Shown in pieces: positions 21,794 through 28,906 of a stretch of DNA of 31,255 nucleotides. The notes below the pieces were generated by a model. That model saw only the letters and a program-made list of their open reading frames with translations. It was not told the origin of the DNA and did no database searches. The DNA comes from a virus. The stretch is from IMG/VR virus record IMGVR_UViG_3300044645_001878, positions 1 through 31,255 of that record, one strand, 5' to 3'. Each line of letters begins with the position of its first letter. The stretch's first letter is position 1. The translations under genes were made by a program, and so were the position numbers.

Positions 21794-21818
21794 AAAAAAG
21801 CCCCTGGGAAGGGGCTTT
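21794..21818 (-). terminator. rho-independent terminator after the major tail protein gene
   Basis: Read leftward: AAAGCCCC-TTCCCA-GGGGCTTT-TTT, an 8-bp stem with a T6 run, nine bases after the tail tube stop and eight bases before the next ATG. It should reduce transcription of the downstream tail genes relative to capsid and tube genes, unless a late antiterminator acts. Confidence 0.8.
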
Positions 21819-21827
21819 CCTGGTTAA

Positions 21828-22346
21828 TTAACTGTTAGACCAACCATAAGCGTTTCCGCCGGTTGGGTGAAGCGTGAAAATAAACTTACCTTCCGCGCCT
21901 GGGCTTAAATCCCATTGCAAGCCACCAACGCGGGCGTTGAAAGCGTACGCAACGGTATCAGTACCATCGTAAGCGGCGATCACATAAGTACGGATGATCG
22001 TACCGTTGTAACCGTCATCACGAATAAGAAGTTGGGCAGGATCGGCAGGATTCCACGCGGCGGTAATGGTTAGCGAAGTAACCTGGTTTTGCGTGGTGAT
22101 TTTCGAACCCGTACGCGCACCGGCAACAGAGTATGCGGCGAACGCATCATCCGCACCGAAGGCGGGGATGGCTTCAACCGGAACTTGAATACCGGCAGTA
22201 CCTAGACCGCCTGCGGCAGTACCAATGATCGTTTCAGTATCCGCCCAAGTACCCAATTCTGAATCGGTGAAAGCGGTTGGATTTGCACCGGTTTGTGTCC
22301 AAAGGGTTGCAACATAACCCGGAAGAATTTTGTTAATAAGTGCCAT
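21828..22346 (-). CDS. major tail (tube) protein (172 aa)
   Basis: MALINKILPGYVATLWTQTG opens a beta-rich protein with ITTQNQVTSLTITAAWNPAD, LLIRDDGYNGTIIRTYVIAA and WDLSPGAEGKFIFTLHPTGG. The strand pattern ending 'L..G..G.f.f...P' resembles lambda gpV/phage tail tube folds. It lies between tail terminator and G/GT, the invariant place of the tube gene, and is followed by a strong terminator, fitting a highly expressed structural gene. RBS AAAAAGGAATTG. Confidence 0.85.
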   Translation of the reverse strand: MALINKILPGYVATLWTQTGANPTAFTDSELGTWADTETIIGTAAGGLGTAGIQVPVEAIPAFGADDAFAAYSVAGARTGSKITTQNQVTSLTITAAWNPADPAQLLIRDDGYNGTIIRTYVIAAYDGTDTVAYAFNARVGGLQWDLSPGAEGKFIFTLHPTGGNAYGWSNS

Positions 22347-22387
22347 TTTTCAATTCCTTTTTGAAAGTGTTGAACAAAAAATTCTTG

Positions 22388-22804
22388 TCATGTTGGTATG
22401 TCCAAGGTGCAATCCAAAACAATTTGGTTCAACCCCAATTCATTGTCGTATGTATTGTAAAGCCAATTCACATCGCACTTGGCAACCCAAAAACCACTTG
22501 CGCCGCCAAACTGCCCCGAATATCCATGTAACGATTGTAATATCGTGTTGGATAAATTGAAAGCATCCTGCATGGATTGGGCAAAGATATTCACCTGGAA
22601 AATCGGGCGATCAATGCCTTTATTGCTTTGCGTTTGTCCGGTATAAACCGGTTGATGCACATTCCGCAAATTCCAGGTTAAAAACTTGGGTTGGGTTGCG
22701 AAATTGCGGTTAAAACTTGCGTAAACCGGCGTTCCTGTAACGGTTTGCGCCAATTGATATTGGATCGCTTCCCCGTATTCGATTGGATTATTTTGTTGTG
22801 CCAT
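22388..22804 (-). CDS. tail terminator / completion protein (138 aa)
   Basis: MAQQNNPIEYGEAIQYQLAQ leads to VTGTPVYASFNRNFATQPKF, IFQVNIFAQSMQDAFNLSNT and ILQSLHGYSGQFGG. The 'FQVniFa.s...a..la..i...l.g..g' pattern matches the DUF3168/gp17 tail completion family that caps the head-proximal end of the tail. Position before the tube gene fits. Its ATG is near the stop of the head-closure gene. Confidence 0.8.
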   Translation of the reverse strand: MAQQNNPIEYGEAIQYQLAQTVTGTPVYASFNRNFATQPKFLTWNLRNVHQPVYTGQTQSNKGIDRPIFQVNIFAQSMQDAFNLSNTILQSLHGYSGQFGGASGFWVAKCDVNWLYNTYDNELGLNQIVLDCTLDIPT

Positions 22805-22806
22805 GA

Positions 22807-23151
22807 TTACACCGGAACCACAGGATCATTGCGATAACAAACAAACGATACATATTGCCGATCATTTGTTTCCCGGCAATCGGTGATTCGCCAATTCTTG
22901 CCACGCCATTCAAACGAATATTGATCCTGGTTATCCACGATTGTTTTCATGTTCGGCGTGTAGTTGAACATAAAATTAACCAGGTCAGCGTAAACACGAT
23001 ACCGTTCGGAAATGCGAAGTTGGTTTGCCACATCGGAAACCAGGGCGCGGGATTCGAACCACAGGGTTACCCCGGTGGTTTGTTCGCCCAGGCTTGAAAC
23101 GGTGGTTGCCACCGTTTTAACCTTCACATTTTCGTATCGTTTAATCGTCAT
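22807..23151 (-). CDS. head-tail closure protein (114 aa)
   Basis: MTIKRYENVKVKTVATTVSS, then TTGVTLWFESRALVSDVANQ, and QDQYSFEWRGKNWRITDCRE followed by NDRQYVSFVCYR. The small beta-barrel pattern 'i.w.g..w.I.di.e..d.ry..f.c.R' is typical of head closure proteins (SPP1 gp16/HK97 gp7 group). Its start and the connector stop share bases (TGA/ATG overlap at 23151). It would sit between connector and tail terminator. Confidence 0.75.
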   Translation of the reverse strand: MTIKRYENVKVKTVATTVSSLGEQTTGVTLWFESRALVSDVANQLRISERYRVYADLVNFMFNYTPNMKTIVDNQDQYSFEWRGKNWRITDCRETNDRQYVSFVCYRNDPVVPV

Positions 23152-23834
23152 TACATCACCAACGGTTTATATGGGCGCAATAGCATCGTAACGCCAAACG
23201 GGATTTCCGCCTTCATTTGCACCGAATCGCCAACCGTAGATCGCGAATTGTATAGGTGGGTAAGCAACATCAAGCCCGCTTGTTTTACCACCGGGTATTG
23301 AGCCGCAAACGCCGAATTAACGGTGTATTCCACTTCGATTGGGTTCGCCACATTCTGCGCCAATGGTTGCGGAATTCCTGCGGTAACCACAATTCGATTG
23401 CCGCTTGCATCATAAAAATAATTGCCCGCCGCCAAAGTGTTTTTGGTTGCCGCACCGGTTCCGGTGTAGTAATTCACCTTGTTAATCGTAACCCCAGGCG
23501 TTTGCCCCTGGTAAGTTGCGCTTACTTCGGGCAAATCCAAATACACCGCCGTACCCGTAACCATCAAGCCAGGGTTGCCGTAATACACCCGGTAAGTTGT
23601 TGGGAAGATCGCGAAGCCCACGAAATCTTCGATTGCCATCCGCGTTGCCAATTCCAAGGATTCCAAATATCCATCCTGGGATTCATCCTGGAACAAGTTA
23701 AGTTGTTGCGTTATCTCATCCAGGGTAAGCCAACCCGTACTTATATCGCGGTTGATTTGTTCAACCTTTTCGTACGAATACGGGTTGCGCGTATTGGCGT
23801 AATACGGGGCAATTGTTTGGTTTTCAACCGCCAT
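23151..23834 (-). CDS. head-tail connector, gp6-like adaptor (227 aa)
   Basis: The text ISTGWLTLDEITQQLNLFQD then YLESLELATRMAIEDFVGFA is the hallmark N-terminal helical bundle of phage gp6-like connectors, which plug onto the portal. The insertion GVTINKVNYYTGTGAATKNT and a C-terminal helix QYPVVKQAGLMLLTHLYNSR (often 'P..vk.AiLlla..wY..R') follow. Order portal, protease, capsid, connector fits HK97-like modules. Confidence 0.88.
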   Translation of the reverse strand: MAVENQTIAPYYANTRNPYSYEKVEQINRDISTGWLTLDEITQQLNLFQDESQDGYLESLELATRMAIEDFVGFAIFPTTYRVYYGNPGLMVTGTAVYLDLPEVSATYQGQTPGVTINKVNYYTGTGAATKNTLAAGNYFYDASGNRIVVTAGIPQPLAQNVANPIEVEYTVNSAFAAQYPVVKQAGLMLLTHLYNSRSTVGDSVQMKAEIPFGVTMLLRPYKPLVM

Positions 23835-23848
23835 TTTTACCCCCTAAA

Positions 23849-25174
23849 TTAACCAACTAGGCGAACACCTGCGAACACATCCAGGATCGTTGAACAAACG
23901 CGCTTTTCAGCGAATAGGTAAACAAAGCCAGGGGCGGTTTGATCGAATCGCGTGATCTTCATTTGTTGATTGTCCGCAATCGTAACGAAGCGTTGCCAAT
24001 CAGCAAGGTACACCGGGTAATTGCCGGAACCCGCAACATCCATGTACGGGTTCGGGATCACACGATGCCCGAAGATATGAATCACCGCGCCACCATCTTC
24101 ATCGCCAACTTCCAGGAAGTTGTTTGCGGTAGTGCTTGCCTTCAACTTACGAAGTGCCGCAATGGTGGTTGGGTGCATCATCCAACAAGTTGTTGGCTTG
24201 AATAGGTATTGGGCAGGCAATGCGCCCATAAGGTTTGCCAGGTCATCGTAAACAACCGCGCTTGCACTTGCCTGGGTTACTTCCAACACCGTATGAATAC
24301 CGTTGGTAATCGCGCTACCGTTCGAACCGAACGCCGCCGCGCTAGTGCTACCAGGATAAGAATTCAACCCGCGCAAACCACTTGTTGCACCGTATGCGGT
24401 GGTGGTACTGCCGGATTGGTCATCGTTGAACATCATCGAATTTGCTTCGTTTTGCGAAAACTCCAAAGCCAAATCCATAACCAGGGTTTCTTCCAGGTTA
24501 TCAATATCGGAAAGGATCGCAGTACGAACCGGCAACACCGCGTTTACATCGCGGATCGGAAGTTGCCAAAACGAAGTTGCCTGGTTGGGCGAACCTTCGT
24601 TGGTGTTTACACCGTAACCCCAAGGGTTCGTTGTATCGGAACTGTTACCCGTTTTCACCACGAACGCTTGATCGGAACCAATCGTTGTAATTTGGCGGGA
24701 AACCATGCGGAACGGGTTGGCGTAACGAAGGGATGCAAACGCATCATCGTAAATTACGCGACCACCGGCATCCGAACCGGAACCGGTTAGCGCACTTGCT
24801 TCGCGCAGGTTTACTACGGATTGCCCTTCAACAAGGGCTTCTTTGATGCCTTGAAAGATTGCGTTATTGTCCATTTTCCTTAATTCCTTTTCTGCCCATG
24901 TTTTACCCGGATCACCGCCCCATAATGCCCAGGCGATGCGACCCGCACTTGGGTAACCATCTTCGCCAGGCTTCCATCCTTTACCCTGCTTATCGACTTC
25001 ATGCCGCGCAAAGTAACTTACCATTCTTGCAATCGTTGCGCGGGGCAAATCTTTGCCATTGCTAATATCACGCGCCCTTGCAACTCCAATTTCTGTACCG
25101 CCACGCCCAAATTCCTTCCGCCAATCCAATCCCCTTCGGGCTTCGGCTTTCATGGCATCGGTTGATTTAGGCAT
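23849..25174 (-). CDS. second HK97-type major-capsid-like protein with N-terminal fused domain (441 aa)
   Basis: Residues 1-99 form a separate module: MPKSTDAMKAEARRGLDWRK, GRGGTEIGVARARDISNGKD, ATIARMVSYFARHEVDKQGK, GRIAWALWGGDPGKTWAEKE, text known from phage head-gene neighbourhoods. Residues about 101-441 are a capsid domain clearly paralogous to the next upstream gene: EASALTGSGSDAGGRVIYDD, FNDDQSGSTTTAYGATSGLR, RFDQTAPGFVYLFAEKRVCS. It lacks the long coiled-coil prodomain of the other copy. An internal ATG at 24874 has its own ribosome site (AAGGAATTAAGGAAA), so a 341-aa short form is likely. It may be a minor or decoration capsid subunit. Confidence 0.88.
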   Translation of the reverse strand: MPKSTDAMKAEARRGLDWRKEFGRGGTEIGVARARDISNGKDLPRATIARMVSYFARHEVDKQGKGWKPGEDGYPSAGRIAWALWGGDPGKTWAEKELRKMDNNAIFQGIKEALVEGQSVVNLREASALTGSGSDAGGRVIYDDAFASLRYANPFRMVSRQITTIGSDQAFVVKTGNSSDTTNPWGYGVNTNEGSPNQATSFWQLPIRDVNAVLPVRTAILSDIDNLEETLVMDLALEFSQNEANSMMFNDDQSGSTTTAYGATSGLRGLNSYPGSTSAAAFGSNGSAITNGIHTVLEVTQASASAVVYDDLANLMGALPAQYLFKPTTCWMMHPTTIAALRKLKASTTANNFLEVGDEDGGAVIHIFGHRVIPNPYMDVAGSGNYPVYLADWQRFVTIADNQQMKITRFDQTAPGFVYLFAEKRVCSTILDVFAGVRLVG

Positions 25175-25199
25175 TTATTTTTTCCTGTTCATTTAAGAA

Positions 25200-25218
25200 G
25201 GGGGGCGCGAAGCCCCCC
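25200..25218 (-). other. intercistronic hairpin between the two capsid genes
   Basis: Leftward: GGGGGGC-TTCGC-GCCCCCC, a 7-bp all-GC stem, six bases after the stop of the first capsid gene. No T-run follows (TTCTTAAATG), so it is likely an mRNA 3'-end stabiliser or weak attenuator that separates expression of the two capsid paralogues. Confidence 0.6.
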
Positions 25219-25224
25219 ATCCAA

Positions 25225-26541
25225 TTACGCGCCCGTTGCAGTAGAACGGTAACGAATGATCGCGAAAGGATCAACAACGCTTGAGCAAACGCGCTTTTCA
25301 CCGTAGAAGGTGATGAAACCAGGCGCAGTTTGATCGTAACGGCGAAGAACCATGTTAAGGCGATCAACGATAGTATGTCCGCGAGTGAAATCGCCGAAAT
25401 ACATTGGGTATTGCGAAGTAGTACCGGCGGAACCACCAACGGCAACCGGGCTATCAACATAGTTGTTAACAACTACATCGTAACCAAGCAACTTACCAAT
25501 GATGCCATCGGTAACCAACGGAGCCATGCGTTCGAAAACAGGCGTACCGTTATCATCCTTCAAGCCACGAATACCGGCGAGCATAAGCGGGCTAATCATC
25601 CACTTATTACCGTTGTTCCAATATTGTTGCGGCAAGGTGTATAGGAAGTTAATCAGATCGCTATAAGTAACATTGTTAGTTGCGGCGAATCCGTTAGTAG
25701 TTTCCTGGTCATAAGTTGCAATTGAGTGCAAACCGGCAGTTGCGCCCGTACCGCTAGTACCAAAAGCGGCAACGCTTGCAGTACCACCGGCGTACGAACC
25801 GTTCGCGCCTGGATAGAAATCCAAACCACGCAAACCGTTAGTGCCACCCGTTGCAGTAGTAGTTGAACCTGATTGATCGTTGTTGGCGATCATAGATGCG
25901 CCTTCAACTTGCGAGAATTCAACCAACATATCATCAACCACATTGGCTTCCAAACCATCAATATCATCCAATGCCGCAGTACGGATCGGGAATTGAGTGT
26001 TCACATCTTGAAGGTTCAATTGCCAAATGTTCGTGTTTTCAGTAGTTGCCGAACCGTTGTTTTGGATCGTGTAACCCCATGTTGCACCTGCATTACCGGT
26101 TTTTGCGCGGAACTGATAAGTTGCGCCATCGGTAGATACATTGCGAGAAAGACCGCGCATTGGGTTAGCCAAACGAAGTGCGTGGAACACAGGATCGTAA
26201 GCAGTACGACCACCAACGCCCGCGCCTGAACCGGTTAGTGCGCTTGCTTCTTTTAGGTACGCATCATACTGATCGACAGATTCGAACATTTTGATTTCGC
26301 GTTCAAGGGTATTGCCCTTGGCAACGAATTCTTTAAGTTGTGATTTAACCATGCGGTTAACATCGCCCTTAATAGTTTTTGCCGGTGCTTGAATAATCGC
26401 AGGGGCTTTAACTTCCGCAACCTTGGCTTCAAGGGCGGCGATCTTTTCTGCCACTTCGCCTTTTACGGCTTCAACGGCTTCGGCAATCTTGGCTTGTTGG
26501 TTGGCTTCGATTGCATCAAGTTTTTCAAATACTTTTTCCAT
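25225..26541 (-). CDS. major capsid protein, HK97 fold (438 aa)
   Basis: An N-terminal coiled coil of about 70 residues (MEKVFEKLDAIEANQQAKIA, EKIAALEAKVAEVK) acts as the scaffolding delta domain that the prohead protease removes. The mature domain starts near EASALTGSGAGVGGRTAYDP, with ANNDQSGSTTTATGGTNGLR (A/P domain) and RRYDQTAPGFITFYGEKRVC near the C-terminus. RBS AAAGGAAATGCAAA. Protease gene directly upstream, paralogue directly downstream. This is presumed to be the main shell protein since it alone has the prodomain. Confidence 0.95.
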   Translation of the reverse strand: MEKVFEKLDAIEANQQAKIAEAVEAVKGEVAEKIAALEAKVAEVKAPAIIQAPAKTIKGDVNRMVKSQLKEFVAKGNTLEREIKMFESVDQYDAYLKEASALTGSGAGVGGRTAYDPVFHALRLANPMRGLSRNVSTDGATYQFRAKTGNAGATWGYTIQNNGSATTENTNIWQLNLQDVNTQFPIRTAALDDIDGLEANVVDDMLVEFSQVEGASMIANNDQSGSTTTATGGTNGLRGLDFYPGANGSYAGGTASVAAFGTSGTGATAGLHSIATYDQETTNGFAATNNVTYSDLINFLYTLPQQYWNNGNKWMISPLMLAGIRGLKDDNGTPVFERMAPLVTDGIIGKLLGYDVVVNNYVDSPVAVGGSAGTTSQYPMYFGDFTRGHTIVDRLNMVLRRYDQTAPGFITFYGEKRVCSSVVDPFAIIRYRSTATGA

Positions 26542-26556
26542 TTTGCATTTCCTTTA

Positions 26557-27348
26557 TTAAATGCGTTTAGCAAGTGCCTTTTCCAATTCGCGCATTTCGA
26601 AGGCGTGAATCAGTTGGGCTTCCATATCCACCGCATCCGCTTCACGCGAAGTTGGGGTTTCCTGAACAACTGCGGGCTTCACATCACGCGAAACCATTAG
26701 TTTTTTCAGAATTGAAGATGCGGTGGTTGCATCTTTTCGGGAAACGCCTGCTTCACGCAGTAGTTTTTCGATTACTCGCGGATTCGGATTGCCCTGGGCA
26801 TCAAAGGCTTCCAGGGTTTGAATTTCCGCATTGGGATTATTTGGATACATAACAACGGATACTTCGCGCAATCCGCCTTTGGTGATTTGGAAATATGCTT
26901 CGGCATCATCATCGCCCGACATAATCGGGTTGCCTTCGCCATCCACCCAACAGGCTTCTTCCGCGTATGCACCAACGGAAACGCCGCCGAACAAATCGGG
27001 GCTTTCTTTTAATACGGTGTAAAGGTCATTACCGGCATTTGTATTTAGGAACAATTTGCCCTTGGCGGTCATGCCTTCATCATCAAAATCGAATTCGTAC
27101 CATTCGCCAACGGGCATACCCATATCGTTATGGTTTAGGAACATCGGCAACGGTTTACCGGCTTCGCGGAACTCCATCGCCCAATCCATAAAACCTTCGG
27201 GTTGGTAATTGAACTTGCGACCATCTGCGCCTTCCCTTGCGCCCCAGGTGGTAACGCGGGCTTCCATCATGCCGGAAGGGTTTGCGGCTTCGTTCGCGCT
27301 TTCGCTAATCGAAAGTTTTGCTTCGCAAACTAGATTCAAATTTTTCAT
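26557..27348 (-). CDS. prohead protease, HK97 family (263 aa)
   Basis: The sequence contains MFLNHNDMGMPVGEW (catalytic His about 73) and FGGVSVGAYAE (catalytic Ser about 124), followed by KGGLREVSVVMYPNNPNAEI, the standard S78/U35 protease motif set. It cleaves the capsid prodomain during head maturation. The C-terminal third is charged and helical, with EKLLREAGVSRKDATTASSI, likely self-processed. ATG 27348 follows GGGGTGATAC and is 15 bases from the capsid gene at its other end. Confidence 0.93.
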   Translation of the reverse strand: MKNLNLVCEAKLSISESANEAANPSGMMEARVTTWGAREGADGRKFNYQPEGFMDWAMEFREAGKPLPMFLNHNDMGMPVGEWYEFDFDDEGMTAKGKLFLNTNAGNDLYTVLKESPDLFGGVSVGAYAEEACWVDGEGNPIMSGDDDAEAYFQITKGGLREVSVVMYPNNPNAEIQTLEAFDAQGNPNPRVIEKLLREAGVSRKDATTASSILKKLMVSRDVKPAVVQETPTSREADAVDMEAQLIHAFEMRELEKALAKRI

Positions 27349-27478
27349 GTATCACCCCATTGTGAATTGATTGGTTATCGTCTTGTATCTTGTGGGGCTT
27401 AACGCTTTTTGGCAGTTTAACATTTGGCTTCTTGATTTGGGAAGCAATTGTTGCCAATATTTTATTCAGCAATTTCAT
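27305..27478 (-). CDS. small ORF linking portal and protease genes (57 aa)
   Basis: ATG 27478 overlaps the portal stop as ATGA, and the frame runs across the otherwise empty 126-bp gap and 44 bases into the protease gene (other frame), ending TAG 27305. The product, MKLLNKILATIASQIKKPNV then KLPKSVKPHKIQDDNQSIHN, is basic with an amphipathic N-terminus. The overlaps favour a real, translationally coupled gene, but it could be chance; no family recognised. Confidence 0.4.
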   Translation of the reverse strand: MKLLNKILATIASQIKKPNVKLPKSVKPHKIQDDNQSIHNGVIHEKFESSLRSKTFD

Positions 27479-28875
27479 GTTTTGCCAATATTTGCTTTAA
27501 GCGTTTGATTGCCACCACCCCCGCCGGTATCTTGCGGGCTTGATCCTGGTACGGGTTCGAATTGCGTTGGTTCGATTTTAATCACATCGCCACCATCAAT
27601 TTTGGGCATATTCAAATATTCACGCCCTTCGTTTACAGTCATCACGCCCGCATTAACTGCGGAATTAACAAAGTTGATTTGATCCAACACCGCGCCTTTT
27701 AGGAATTCTTTAGTATCGAATCGAACAACCAGGTTCGGATACCCGCGCAAAAGGTGTTGATTCAATTTTTGTTCCACATTGATAACCATCGGGTACATCG
27801 TGGTTTTGTAGAATTCATCCAATTGGGTTTGGGTGTTGTTGTATTTGGATTCGCCGATGCCAAGCATTGCAGGCGGCACACCGAACAAACCGCAAATACG
27901 CTTCATGGTTTGCAGTTTCAAGGCGGCGGCTTCGGCATCTTGCAAGGTCAGCATATCAATCGGGGTATATTTCATGCCCTGATCCAAAAGCATCCCTTGA
28001 CCTGGTTTGCTTAAATCCTGGTTGCGGGAACCAAGCATATTTGTCCAGGCTTCTTTAAGGCGGGCGGCAATTTCCTTGTATTTCACATCCGGGATCACCT
28101 GATCCGTTGTAAACATACCGGAAGGCTTCGCGCCGTTTTGCATAATGTAATTGGCGTACAAATCAATATCTTGATCCAAGCCCACCAATTCAGCCGCAAG
28201 GATGCCTTTGTTAAAGCCGGAAGAACCTTGCCAGGCGGCTTCCTTGATATGCATCACCTGGTAATACTCCAACGGATTTTCCTTGGAAAAACCGTACGAA
28301 GGTGTTGAAAGGCGGTAATACGGATACCGCGTATCTGAAATGCCAACCGTTATCAGCGTGGAATCCAGGTTATACATTTCCGTTGGCGTTTGCATTTGAT
28401 CTTTTTGATCTTTGCGCCACCAAAGGGTAAATGATTCGCCGGTCAAATCCTGCCACATACTCCATTGATACCAAAATTCGTATGCATCCTGGAAGTTGTT
28501 TGGTTGGTATAGCAGGTTCAAAACCTGTTTGGCTTTCGCCTTATCGCGGGCGGTTGTTTTGTCAGATTGCAACGCATCAACGAATGTTCCATCATCCATT
28601 TTTAGCATGATCTTTTTCGGCAGTTGTGCCAGGGCGCGGGCTTTAACGCCAACGCATCCCATGATCGTACTGTTTCGGGTAAGCATCGAAAGATCGACTT
28701 GCCGCCCCGCAGTTGTTGCGCTTGAAGTGGTTACATATAAAAGTTGTTGGGCGGTTTTACCTTGTTGGGTAACGCCATAAATTACCTGGTTACCAAGTTG
28801 GGTTTGCCCAAGAACCGTATTAGATTCTTGTTGGATTTGGGTTTTTTTACCCTTGAAAATGTCCAAAATTCCCAT
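27475..28875 (-). CDS. portal protein, HK97 family (466 aa)
   Basis: MGILDIFKGKKTQIQQESNT opens; STIMGCVGVKARALAQLPKK, YQWSMWQDLTGESFTLWWRK, VMHIKEAAWQGSSGFNKGIL, MLGIGESKYNNTQTQLDEFY and VRFDTKEFLKGAVLDQINFV follow the HK97 portal order. A Pro/Gly-rich tail (EPVPGSSPQDTGGGGG) ends it. It forms the dodecameric ring through which DNA is packed and ejected. The RBS GTGGGGGTAA precedes ATG. It lies between terminase and protease. Confidence 0.95.
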   Translation of the reverse strand: MGILDIFKGKKTQIQQESNTVLGQTQLGNQVIYGVTQQGKTAQQLLYVTTSSATTAGRQVDLSMLTRNSTIMGCVGVKARALAQLPKKIMLKMDDGTFVDALQSDKTTARDKAKAKQVLNLLYQPNNFQDAYEFWYQWSMWQDLTGESFTLWWRKDQKDQMQTPTEMYNLDSTLITVGISDTRYPYYRLSTPSYGFSKENPLEYYQVMHIKEAAWQGSSGFNKGILAAELVGLDQDIDLYANYIMQNGAKPSGMFTTDQVIPDVKYKEIAARLKEAWTNMLGSRNQDLSKPGQGMLLDQGMKYTPIDMLTLQDAEAAALKLQTMKRICGLFGVPPAMLGIGESKYNNTQTQLDEFYKTTMYPMVINVEQKLNQHLLRGYPNLVVRFDTKEFLKGAVLDQINFVNSAVNAGVMTVNEGREYLNMPKIDGGDVIKIEPTQFEPVPGSSPQDTGGGGGNQTLKANIGKT

Positions 28876-28906
28876 GTTTTACCCCCACAGTTTTACGAAT
28901 AATACT

